From Cellvibrionaceae bacterium (GTDB lineage Bacteria > Pseudomonadota > Gammaproteobacteria > Pseudomonadales > Cellvibrionaceae): a DNA stretch of 14,999 nucleotides. The notes under the pieces were generated by a model. The model saw only the letters and a list, made by a program, of their open reading frames with translations, was not told the origin of the DNA and made no database searches. The DNA lies in contig JAGKXA010000094.1 in assembly GCA_021151615.1 (NCBI GenBank), positions 1 to 14,999 on the forward strand, given 5' to 3'. Shown here in pieces: positions 8,128-14,999 of this stretch. Position 1 is the first letter of the stretch, and each line of letters opens with the position of its first letter. A program made the translations under genes and the position numbers.

Positions 8128-9084
8128 GTGCTTACTAACGCACTCCATACGTTTTTCTTTGCCTTTCAAATCACTGCACCTGTTTTCGTGATGTTATTTC
8201 TTGGGCTTTGGCTCAAAAATCGCAGCATGATTAACGACGGCTTTATTAAAACCTCCTCGCAATTGGTATATAGCCTCGGCTTGCCGGTGATGCTATTTAT
8301 TACCTGCGCCACCACCGACACCTCGCACGCGACTGACTGGGGCTTATTAATTGCCTTTGCGGCTATGACAGGGTTGGTGTTTATCGGCAGTTTATTTACC
8401 GCGCACTGGCACTGCAGCGATAAACGCGATGAAGGCGTTTTTATCCAAGGCGCCTTTCGTGGGAACCTGGTCATTCTGGGGCTGGCGTTTTGCGCCAACG
8501 CGTATGGAGAAAAAGGGTTAGCATTAGCATCATTGCCGGTTGCCATGACGGTGATTGCGTATAACGTGCTATCCGTCTATGTATTGAACCGCAGCCTGAA
8601 CGATAGCGGGGCTTCATTAAAACCCACCCTGATTGGCATTGCCAAAAACCCGCTCATTATCGCCATTGCCCTCGGCTTTCTGGTGAATGCCTGCAAGCTT
8701 ACTTTGCCTAAAGTTACTCTCGACAGTGGGAAATACCTCAGCCAAATGGTTTTACCACTGGCCTTGATTTGTATTGGCGGTTCATTGGGAGCAACACGCT
8801 TAACGCAAATAGATTCGGCTACACTGGGCGCCTGCGTGTGGAAATTAATTCTTTCGCCGCTAATTGCCTGTGCACTTGCGATTGCATTAGGTTTACGCGG
8901 TGATAAATTGTCCATTTTATTTTTATTAGCGGCATCACCCAGCGCGACAATCAGTTTTGTGATGGTGCAAGCCATGAATGGCAATGCACAGCTGGCTGCA
9001 AGAATCGTGGCGCACACTACGATATGGTCACTATTCAGTGTGACTGTTGGTTTATGGTTACTCGAATTAATGCAATTACCTTGA
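8128..9084 (+). CDS. AEC-family membrane carrier (auxin efflux carrier-like permease)
   Basis: A 318-residue integral membrane protein, the usual AEC length. Hydrophobic segments repeat along the whole chain, for example at about 12-28, 44-60, 70-88, 108-125, 131-153, 171-190, 203-220, 232-254, 260-275 and 293-312, in agreement with a ten-helix AEC fold. Family-like stretches are PVFVMLFLGLWLKN near 18-31, LVYSLGLPVMLF, and PLALICIGGSLG near 210-221. Bacterial members move small organic acids such as malate, or are of unknown specificity. It starts at GTG 8128, with GAGG 6 bases upstream; a stop codon blocks earlier starts in frame. A terminator separates it from uxaC, so a role in hexuronate transport is only a guess. 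It ends 12 bases from the convergent acetyltransferase gene, with no clear terminator between. Confidence 0.85.
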   Translation: MLTNALHTFFFAFQITAPVFVMLFLGLWLKNRSMINDGFIKTSSQLVYSLGLPVMLFITCATTDTSHATDWGLLIAFAAMTGLVFIGSLFTAHWHCSDKRDEGVFIQGAFRGNLVILGLAFCANAYGEKGLALASLPVAMTVIAYNVLSVYVLNRSLNDSGASLKPTLIGIAKNPLIIAIALGFLVNACKLTLPKVTLDSGKYLSQMVLPLALICIGGSLGATRLTQIDSATLGACVWKLILSPLIACALAIALGLRGDKLSILFLLAASPSATISFVMVQAMNGNAQLAARIVAHTTIWSLFSVTVGLWLLELMQLP

Positions 9085-9096
9085 TGGACCTAAAAA

Positions 9097-9591
9097 TTAA
9101 TTTAGTTTCTTTTGCCAAAATAATGCCTGTCCCACTGTCGGATCCAACGCATAGCCGGCAAAACCAAATTTCTGGTAAGCGCGTTGCGCCGTTTCGTTGC
9201 CACTTAATACTTCCAACGTAATTTTGCAGCAGCCGCGCTCACGCGCGATTGCTTCCAATGCCGCTAACAATTGCTGACTGAGTTGCAGGCCGCGAAATTC
9301 TTTTATCACAATAATATCGTGGACATTTATTAAAGGTTTTGCAGCAAACGTGGAAAAACCTTCAAACGCATTGAGTAATCCGGCCGGTTTTCCATCCACA
9401 TAGGCCAGTAGCGACAAGGCAAAATCGCGCTTGGCCAATTCAGCAACCAGCGTATTTTTCACCTGATCTGCCAGCGCGACACCACCGCCCATAGGGTCAG
9501 TGGCATAGGCGTTTAATAAATACACCAGATCCTGTGCGTGTTGCGGATTTTTATAATCGGCTTGCACAATCTGAATGGGCGCTTGAGTCAT
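9097..9591 (-). CDS. GNAT-family N-acetyltransferase
   Basis: A 164-residue single-domain GNAT protein. The acetyl-CoA pyrophosphate-binding segment is VIKEFRGLQLSQQLL (about 95-109), a variant of the usual Q/R-x-x-G-x-G/A loop. The C-terminal signature GNETAQRAYQKFGFAGY covers 131-147, with Asn132 and the Tyr of AYQKFGF in the expected places. HDIIVI just before the loop is the usual core strand. I chose the ATG at 9591 because the upstream in-frame codons overlap the end of the lactonase gene and do not look like GNAT sequence. Only 13 bases separate it from the lactonase stop, so the two are almost certainly cotranscribed. The acceptor is unknown: it could be an amino sugar, a peptide, a small amine or a protein. 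Confidence 0.88.
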   Translation of the reverse strand: MTQAPIQIVQADYKNPQHAQDLVYLLNAYATDPMGGGVALADQVKNTLVAELAKRDFALSLLAYVDGKPAGLLNAFEGFSTFAAKPLINVHDIIVIKEFRGLQLSQQLLAALEAIARERGCCKITLEVLSGNETAQRAYQKFGFAGYALDPTVGQALFWQKKLN

Positions 9592-9604
9592 AACTATTTC
9601 CGTA

Positions 9605-10486
9605 TTAACCAAAACGGGATTCTTCCAAACCCTGAATATTGGTTTGGAAAATAAATAAACTGCCAGCCTGTGGTTGTTGCTGCAATGCCTCATCGCTTAA
9701 CCCAATGCGCGCACTGGTCACTGCTAACAAATTTAACTGCTCACCACCAAAAGCGACGCAAGTTGCCTGGGATACTGGCATAGGCAACACAAAATCTTTA
9801 GTGCCATCAGGCGCGTAACGTACTACGCGACTGCCGCCCCACTGCGCATTCCACACATAACCCAGCGCATCCACACAGGCACCATCCGGCTCAACACCGG
9901 GTTCGGTTTGCGCAAATACTTGACGATTGGACAGTGTTCCAGCAACAGCTTCAAAATCATAAACGTTGATGGTATGAGATGGGGAGTCCGCGTGATACAA
10001 CTTGCGTGAATCCGGACTCCAGCAGAGCGCATTGGAAATATGCAAACCGGTTAGATGCTGATGCACTTTTCCTTCAACATTTAAAGAATAAAGCGATGCA
10101 CACTGATCCGGTGTATTTTGTTGTTCACGAATGCTGCCCATCCAAAAGCGGCCTTGACGATCGCAGCGGCCATCGTTGGAGCGATTACCAACCAAATGTG
10201 CCTCGGGTTTTGCAATCCACTCCAGCTCACCGGTTTCCGGTTCAAACCAGGCAAAGCCGGAGGCAAAAGCTGCCAGCAAGCGCGAATCATTTTTTGCAAA
10301 TGCAAAACAACCCAATTTTTCAGGCAAATCCCACTGGGAGGTTTTTTTTGTTCCCAGGTGATAACGATAGAGTTTTGCCGAAAGAATATCGGTCCACCAG
10401 AAACAGCCATCCTGATGATTCCATTGCACGCCCTCGCCTAACAAGTTTTCGCAAGGTACTGTATCGATTAGAGCTATTTGAGCCAT
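9605..10486 (-). CDS. SMP-30/gluconolactonase-family sugar lactonase
   Basis: A 293-residue six-bladed beta-propeller of the SMP-30/regucalcin/XylC family. The divalent-metal ligands are visible: Glu18 in LLGEGVQW, Asn152 in HISNAL and Asp201 in EPDGACVD, with Asn104 in NRSNDGRCD as the substrate-side residue. DRQGRFWMGSIR at 109-120 is another family hallmark. It has no signal peptide, so it acts in the cytosol, hydrolysing an aldonolactone to the aldonic acid. It lies in a cluster with an SDR aldose dehydrogenase and a sugar symporter, so it probably opens the lactone that the dehydrogenase makes. Which sugar (galactose, xylose or arabinose) cannot be told from the sequence. The ribosome site before the ATG at 10486 is poor. 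A terminator lies upstream, so it may have its own promoter in the 107 bases after it. Confidence 0.92.
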   Translation of the reverse strand: MAQIALIDTVPCENLLGEGVQWNHQDGCFWWTDILSAKLYRYHLGTKKTSQWDLPEKLGCFAFAKNDSRLLAAFASGFAWFEPETGELEWIAKPEAHLVGNRSNDGRCDRQGRFWMGSIREQQNTPDQCASLYSLNVEGKVHQHLTGLHISNALCWSPDSRKLYHADSPSHTINVYDFEAVAGTLSNRQVFAQTEPGVEPDGACVDALGYVWNAQWGGSRVVRYAPDGTKDFVLPMPVSQATCVAFGGEQLNLLAVTSARIGLSDEALQQQPQAGSLFIFQTNIQGLEESRFG

Positions 10487-10593
10487 AGTTATTGTCTTTT
10501 GAACGTCGTCTTATTTGTCGGATAGCCGTTATTATCTGTAGCCTTGGAGTAAATGCAGTTTTTTGCTTTCACAGGAAAAAACACAATCATAAA

Positions 10594-10627
10594 AATAAAA
10601 ATGCCCCTGAAGAGGGGCATTTTTATT
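10594..10627 (-). terminator. Rho-independent terminator after the symporter gene
   Basis: A perfect 15-base stem, AATAAAAATGCCCCT (10594-10608) with AGGGGCATTTTTATT (10613-10627), surrounds a four-base loop, 20 bases after the symporter stop. The A/T-rich base of the stem gives a T-run on either strand. It should end or reduce transcription from the upstream genes before the lactonase. Confidence 0.88.
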
Positions 10628-10647
10628 GATCCCGAATGGCCGGCAGC

Positions 10648-12206
10648 TTACCACCAGGTAGCGTAGATTACGATAAGCACCAGGATCACACCGAGAGACG
10701 CAACATTAAAGCCCCCGGTAGTTTTAAAGCTGATACCCTTCAGATCAATAGAGTTCTCTTGATCTTTGGCGCCAGCAAGATAGGTAACTATGGCGGCCAG
10801 CACACAACACAAAATAAATACCAGACCGACACGATCCATAAATGGCATTTCAGGCAGATAAATTTTAAATGCCCATGACAACACCACAGAGGCAATTGCA
10901 GCGGTTAATGCAGAGGCAGCAGTTGCTTTTTTCCAGAAGAATCCAAACAGGAAAATAACCACAATGCCCGGCGTAAAGAAGCCGGTAAATTCCTGGATAA
11001 ACTGGAATGCCTGTTCTGATTTACCAACCAACGGTTTCGCTAGTAATACTGCGATAATCATCGCAATGGTTGCTGTGGCACGACCAATAAATACCAGCTT
11101 GTGCTCTGATGCTGCCGGATTAATGGATTTTTTATAGATATCCATAGTGAAAATAGTGGAGACGCTGTTGCTCATGGAACTCAGTGAAGATGCAATCGCT
11201 GCCACCAGGGCAGCAAACGCAATCCCTAACAAACCGTGCGGCAATAATTTCATCATCTCAGGATAAGCCTGATCCGCTTTAGCCAAATCCGGAGCCAGAA
11301 CTACGGCACAAATTCCTGGCAGCACAACAATAATCGGCACAAACAATTTCACATACGCCGCAAATGCCATACCTTTTTGCGCTTCCTGAATACTTTTTGC
11401 AGCCAGGGCACGCTGAATGATGTATTGGTTAAAACCCCAGTAACTGATATTCATAATCCACAGACCACCAATCAACACCGAAATGCCTGGCAAGTTGCTG
11501 TAGTTAGGATTATCCGGAGACAAAATCATGTCGAATTTTTCCGGTGCTTTTTCCAACAAGGTAGAGAAACCGGACACTACACCTTCACCACCAGAAATTT
11601 GATTTAAAGCGAGATAGCTCACCAAAATTCCGCCCAATACCAGCAGCGCAACCTGGATGATATCGGTCATGGCCACCGCTTTAAGGCCGCCGTAAATCGA
11701 GTAGGTCATGGAGAATATGGCGAGGAAAATCATGCCGTGTCCACACCGAGGAATTGTGAAATGGCCAACGAGCCCAGATACAACACCGAGGTTAAGTTGA
11801 CAAAGGTATAAAGCGCGAGCCAGAAAATCGCCATGACAGTGCGCACGCGACCGTCGTAGCGGTTTTCCAAAAATTGCGGCATGGTGTAAATGCCTTTGGC
11901 GAGGAAAATCGGCAAAAAGTATTTTGCAATAATAATCAGCGTAATTGCCGCCATTAATTCGTAGGCTGCAATCCCCATCCCGATAACGTAGCCGGAACCG
12001 GACATACCAATGATTTGTTCTGCCGAAATATTCGCGGCAATCAGCGATGCGCCTATCGCCCACCAGGGCAAAGATTTGCTTGCCAGGAAGTAGTCATTCG
12101 CATTTTTGTCGTGGCCTTTTTCATCGCGGGAAACCCACCAGGCCACACCTAATAACACCAACGTGTAGACGACCAATACGCCTATATCAATGCCGTTAAG
12201 AATCAT
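10648..12206 (-). pseudogene. vSGLT-like sodium/sugar symporter, split by a frameshift
   Basis: The two halves together encode a sodium:solute symporter of about 520 residues, close in sequence to Vibrio vSGLT, a sodium/galactose carrier. The N-terminal part (12206 to 11730, 158 residues) has SLPWWAIGASLIAANISAEQ; Asn59, Glu63, Gln64 and Glu83 correspond to sugar-pocket positions of vSGLT, from memory. It stops at TGA 11732-11730. Homology resumes in another frame from about ATG 11733 to the stop at 10648 (361 residues), with YSIYGGLKAV, WGFNQYIIQR, SSMSNSVSTIFTMDIYK (sodium-site region) and a matching C-terminus. A -1 shift, or a loss of 1, 4 or 7 bases, joins them. No slippery heptamer is present. 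It could be a sequencing error, a pseudogene, or a two-chain product through the ATGA overlap. The first ATG has GAGG 6 bases upstream. Its place between the dehydrogenase and lactonase suggests uptake of their sugar. Confidence 0.88.
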
Positions 12207-12225
12207 GATTAACCTCTATGTAGTA

Positions 12226-12245
12226 GTGCTTCAGGTTCAAAGCAC
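12226..12245 (-). promoter_or_regulatory. Leader hairpin before the symporter start
   Basis: GTGCTT and AAGCAC are perfect inverted arms around eight bases, ending about 20 bases before the symporter ATG and close to its GAGG ribosome site. It could be a regulator half-site pair or an mRNA structure; six-base arms are not strong evidence. Confidence 0.25.
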
Positions 12246-12362
12246 TTTGTTATTAAAAAATTTTGTTTTTATCAGGACTGCGATCTCTTGGTCTACTACG
12301 ACTTTTGGGTCTAAAGGTGCCAACGTGTCTCGCGTATTAAAAATAGCTCTCTCTTTAAGCAA

Positions 12363-12395
12363 GAAGCATTCACCAGTAGTACTGATGAATGCTTC
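12363..12395. other. Strong hairpin between dehydrogenase and symporter genes
   Basis: A 33-base inverted repeat, GAAGCATTCACCAGT and ACTGATGAATGCTTC, has a 15-base stem with one wobble or mismatch pair and a three-base loop. It lies about 40 bases after the dehydrogenase stop. On the minus strand no T-run follows directly (TTGCTTAAAGAG), so it is a poor intrinsic terminator and a better candidate for an mRNA-stabilising or processing element within an operon. On the plus strand a T-run (CTTTTTT) lies ten bases on. Confidence 0.7.
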
Positions 12396-12433
12396 CCGGG
12401 CATTACTTTTTTAATCAACACTGTTGCTCGTGC

Positions 12434-13219
12434 TTAAATTCTCCCACCATCGACAATAAATTCTTGCGAGGTGATCATGGCAGAATCATCGGCAGCCAAA
12501 AACAACGCAAGACTGGCAACATCCGATGCCCCCAGGCGTTTTTTCAAGCATACGCGCTTCATCAATTCTGCTTCTTCTTCCGGCGTCAGCCATTTCTCCA
12601 ATTGTTTGGGGGTTGCCACCCAACCCGGTAAAATGGAATTCACCCGAATATTGTCAGCACCGTAATCCGTGGCCAAGGCTTTGGAGATTCCCAAAATGCC
12701 CGCTTTGGCGGTGATATAACTGGCCAAATCAGGTGGCCCAAACTGGACGTTGATGGAACTGATATTGATGATGGAACCACCGCCCAATTTTGCCATCATC
12801 GGCTGTACAGTTTGCGCGGCAAAAAACGCCGGGTGCAAATTAATCGCCAGGCCGCGATACCAATTTTCTTCGGTCATGGTGCGCGTGTCGTAGCGCTGGT
12901 CATTCGCCGCATTATTTACCAGCACACTGATCTCACCCAGATCTTCAGCTGCTTTAACAATGCTTTGTTTGAGCGCTGCAATATCGCTGACGTCGCATGC
13001 GGTGAACCAAGGCCGCGTCAGACCTTTTTGTACCAACTCATCGCATAGCGCCTGGGCACCCGTTACATCTATATCGACAAACGCCACCTTTGCGTCTTGG
13101 GAGGCAAAGGCCTCAACCAGCGCGGCGCCAATGCCAGTGGCTCCGCCAGTAATAAACACCGCACGTCCCTGCAGGCTGGCGTAGCGGGTGTATCCTTGAT
13201 GGCTTGAATAACTTTGCAT
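12434..13219 (-). CDS. SDR-family aldose 1-dehydrogenase (XylB-like)
   Basis: A 261-residue classical short-chain dehydrogenase. It has the Rossmann motif TGGATGIG (24-31), Asp49 at the end of the second strand (favouring NAD over NADP), NNAA at 102-105, catalytic Ser155, and Tyr168-x3-Lys172 in SYITAK. The chain closely follows Caulobacter XylB (xylose dehydrogenase), as recalled: VLVNNAANDQR, the ASYITAKAGI-type active site, LPGWVATPKQLEKWLTPEEEAE and LFLAADDSAMIT. It should oxidise an aldose at C1 to the aldonolactone in the cytosol, feeding the SMP-30 lactonase. D-xylose, D-galactose, L-arabinose and L-fucose all have SDR enzymes of this kind. I chose the ATG at 13219, with GGAGA 9 bases upstream; a TTG at 13225 is also in frame. 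It follows the GntR regulator by 73 bases. Confidence 0.92.
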   Translation of the reverse strand: MQSYSSHQGYTRYASLQGRAVFITGGATGIGAALVEAFASQDAKVAFVDIDVTGAQALCDELVQKGLTRPWFTACDVSDIAALKQSIVKAAEDLGEISVLVNNAANDQRYDTRTMTEENWYRGLAINLHPAFFAAQTVQPMMAKLGGGSIINISSINVQFGPPDLASYITAKAGILGISKALATDYGADNIRVNSILPGWVATPKQLEKWLTPEEEAELMKRVCLKKRLGASDVASLALFLAADDSAMITSQEFIVDGGRI

Positions 13220-13292
13220 GTTCAATTCTCTCCGGGTTCTAACCCTTTGCTTACCGATTTTAGCTCAGGTAGAAAGCTCTGACCGTGGCAAT

Positions 13293-14003
13293 TTATTTCG
13301 GTTTTACCAGAGAGACATTGATTAACTGCATAACTTCTTGCAGCAAGGTTTTGACTGCCTTGCTGGCTGCATCCTGATCACCGACACAAATCGCATCATA
13401 GATACGTTTGTGATCTTCATAATCGGCTGTCAGTACACCTTTTAACTGATTGGTGCTAGCGATACTTACACGCAGAGCAACCTGAATAAATTCACGCAAC
13501 TGGAAGAAAAAGCGATTGTTGCTCGCCGCCAAAATCGCGCAATGAAACTCGATATCTGCAGCCAGCGGATCATCATGGCCTTCATCAGCCTTTTTCATCC
13601 GCGCAAGGGCATCGCCAATCACTTTCAACCTGGTGGCGTCCTTGTAGTTTTCCGCCGCCAGTGCCGCCGCTTCCGGCTCAATCGCCATGCGCAACTGGGT
13701 GAACTCGCGCAGTAACTCCAGTGAGGGGCGCGCGTTCAGTGTCCAACCCAAAACATCCGCATCAAACATATTCCAGTGGGTACTGGGCATCACCCGGATC
13801 CCCTGCCGCGGCCGCGAGGCAATCAACCCCTTGGCAGTTAGCATTTTTACCGCTTCGCGGGTAACGCTGCGACTAATGTTAAATTGTTGCGATAGCTCCG
13901 CCTCGGTCGGGAATGACTTATCTATTGCATATTGACCTTGGACTATCGCCGCACCCAATTGATGGGTTAACTGGTGAGTTAGGTTACGCCCTGTATCCAG
14001 CAT
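13293..14003 (-). CDS. GntR-family regulator, FadR/FCD subfamily (DgoR-like)
   Basis: A 236-residue transcription factor. A winged helix-turn-helix covers about 8-75: FPTEAELSQQFNISRSVTREAV is the recognition region and LIASRPRQGIRVMP the wing. The linker HWNMFDADVLGWTL resembles that of E. coli DgoR, the galactonate repressor, from memory. An all-helical FCD ligand domain follows at about 95-225. It keeps Asp150 and His154 (ADIEFH) and His198 (EDHKR), but the last metal-binding His usual in FCD domains appears to be Leu near 220. The ligand may therefore bind without the standard metal centre. It is transcribed first and in the same direction as the dehydrogenase, symporter, lactonase and acetyltransferase, so it probably regulates them in response to a sugar acid. 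The ribosome site before the ATG is weak. Confidence 0.9.
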   Translation of the reverse strand: MLDTGRNLTHQLTHQLGAAIVQGQYAIDKSFPTEAELSQQFNISRSVTREAVKMLTAKGLIASRPRQGIRVMPSTHWNMFDADVLGWTLNARPSLELLREFTQLRMAIEPEAAALAAENYKDATRLKVIGDALARMKKADEGHDDPLAADIEFHCAILAASNNRFFFQLREFIQVALRVSIASTNQLKGVLTADYEDHKRIYDAICVGDQDAASKAVKTLLQEVMQLINVSLVKPK

Positions 14004-14111
14004 AGTTAATTAGCCTATTTATATTATATATTTATGCGTTCCCCGGCAAGTGCCCTGTGTTGGATGGTTGCTTGACGCCGTGCCAGAAGCAGGAAACGCT
14101 GTTGTGACCCC

Positions 14112-14149
14112 AGAAAAACAAAACCCGCACCTGGGTGCAGGCGCGGGTT
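14112..14149 (-). terminator. Rho-independent terminator after phoU
   Basis: On the minus strand AACCCGCGCCTG and CAGGTGCGGGTT form a 12-base stem with one wobble pair and a CACC loop (14149-14122). It is followed by TTGTTTTT. It starts 73 bases after the phoU stop and ends the phosphate operon before the GntR gene. Confidence 0.88.
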
Positions 14150-14221
14150 ATTTAACTAGAGGATATAGCTTTAGTCACGCAAAACTTGCATGAAATTCCT
14201 TCTCATGACAGCGATTAGCCA

Positions 14222-14947
14222 TTATTCCTTGTTAGTAAGGTTATCAACGATTTCTTCAAGGTTGGAGTGACGGACATCCTCACCGTTAACCAGGTAAATC
14301 ACATACTGGGCCAGGTTGCGCGCGTGATCACCAATACGCTCCAGCGCACGCAACGACCAGATGATATTCAACACACGGGTAATGCTGCGTGGATCTTCAA
14401 TCATAAAGGTCACCAGCTCGCGCATCGCCGTACTGTATTCCATATCCACTTGCTTGTCGGTCTGCACTACGTTCAGGGCGAGGTCCATATCAAGGCGCGC
14501 AAACGCGTCCAGTGCATCCTGCAGCATTTTCGATACGTGACCGCCGATATGGCGCACTTCAATATAGCCGCGCGGCGCATGGCCATCTTTATTCATGGCG
14601 ATTGCCTGACGGGCGATTTTAGACGCTTCATCGCCAATGCGTTCCAAATCGGTAATCGCCTTGGTGACCGCAATGACCAGGCGCAAGTCGCTCGCCGCGG
14701 GTTGGCGACGCGCGAGGATGCGCACACATTCTTCATCAATAGTGACCTCCATAGAGTTCACTTTGGTATCGGCGCGCACCACTTGCTCGGCACGTTCCAA
14801 ATCCGCATCGATTAATGCCTGGATTGCATCATTCACTTGTCGTTGAGCCATACCACCCATTTCCGACAAATGCGTGCGAATAGTTTCCAACTCAATATTA
14901 TATTGCTGCGAGATATGATGAGTGTGACTCGTAATATCCATAACCAT
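14222..14947 (-). CDS. phoU: Phosphate-signalling regulator PhoU
   Basis: A 241-residue PhoU of normal length. Two three-helix PhoU repeats carry the paired acidic metal-binding motifs DLERIGDEASKIA (100-112) and ALERIGDHARNLA (201-213). RRQPAASDLRLVIAVTKA precedes the first motif, as in other PhoU proteins. It is a cytosolic peripheral protein linking the Pst phosphate transporter to the PhoR/PhoB two-component system and restraining it when phosphate is plentiful. GGAGG lies 7 bases before the ATG at 14947; a second ATG two codons later is also possible. It follows pstB by 15 bases, the usual pst operon order. Confidence 0.97.
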   Translation of the reverse strand: MVMDITSHTHHISQQYNIELETIRTHLSEMGGMAQRQVNDAIQALIDADLERAEQVVRADTKVNSMEVTIDEECVRILARRQPAASDLRLVIAVTKAITDLERIGDEASKIARQAIAMNKDGHAPRGYIEVRHIGGHVSKMLQDALDAFARLDMDLALNVVQTDKQVDMEYSTAMRELVTFMIEDPRSITRVLNIIWSLRALERIGDHARNLAQYVIYLVNGEDVRHSNLEEIVDNLTNKE

Positions 14948-14962
14948 GATGCGACCTCCGCA

Positions 14963-14999
14963 TTAACCGTAACGGCCGGTGATGTAATCTTCAGTTTGT
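14963..14999 (-). CDS. pstB: PstB phosphate ABC transporter ATPase, last codons only
   Basis: The minus-strand frame entering from the window edge reads QTEDYITGRYG followed by TAA. This is the well-conserved C-terminal tail of PstB, the ATPase of the high-affinity phosphate transporter. Only 11 residues are visible, but the match and the position directly before phoU make the call firm. The rest of the gene lies beyond 14999. Confidence 0.88.
   Translation of the reverse strand, partial: QTEDYITGRYG

Noticed and set aside
9085..9105. CTAAAAATTAATTTAG as a bidirectional terminator between the convergent genes
   Set aside because: The arms are short and A/T only, and they overlap the acetyltransferase stop codon, so the structure would be weak.
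11730..11750. Programmed ribosomal frameshift in the symporter
   Set aside because: No X-XXY-YYZ slippery sequence or homopolymer occurs at the junction, and SSS transporters are not known to use frameshifting.
11734..12063. N-terminal extension of the symporter C-terminal half in the same frame
   Set aside because: These 110 codons are out of frame with the true symporter sequence, which is read in the overlapping frame from 12206; the extension is Arg/His-rich and has no SSS-family character.

Overview
The window looks like chromosomal DNA of a plant-polysaccharide-degrading gammaproteobacterium close to Cellvibrio. The strongest clue is a GH26 mannanase whose sequence and active-site residues follow Cellvibrio japonicus Man26A almost position for position, as recalled rather than searched. 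It sits beside a polyserine-linker CBM6 lipoprotein, a secreted GH3 enzyme and a pst/phoU locus of ordinary gammaproteobacterial type. I see no mobile element, CRISPR array, tRNA or rRNA.

Layout. Positions 1-5525 form a glycan-degradation block, all on the minus strand: a GH26 endo-mannanase, then a GH3 exo-glycosidase, then a CBM6 lipoprotein whose 3' end lies outside the window. Hairpins separate the three, so they are probably separate transcription units. Positions 5732-6082 hold a small pentapeptide-repeat protein on the minus strand. A gene-free stretch of about 500 bases follows, with two near-palindromes of LacI-family operator type near its left end, and then uxaC (uronate isomerase) and an AEC-family carrier on the plus strand.

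Positions 9097-14003, minus strand, look like a sugar-oxidation locus. In transcription order it holds a GntR/FCD regulator, a XylB-like SDR aldose dehydrogenase, a vSGLT-like sodium/sugar symporter, an SMP-30 lactonase and a GNAT acetyltransferase. The implied route is sugar uptake, oxidation at C1 to the lactone, and hydrolysis to the aldonic acid, under a DgoR-like regulator. Galactose released from galactomannan is an attractive substrate given the nearby mannanase, but xylose or arabinose are not excluded. The symporter gene is split by a frameshift near 11733. The right edge carries phoU and the last codons of pstB, an unrelated phosphate locus.

Most of the window is recognisable metabolism and I did not find a clearly new biological system. 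The best leads are the split symporter with its ATGA stop/start overlap, the operator pair with an unexplained long leader before uxaC, the unidentified C-terminal part of the CBM6 lipoprotein, and the GNAT gene attached to the sugar-oxidation genes.
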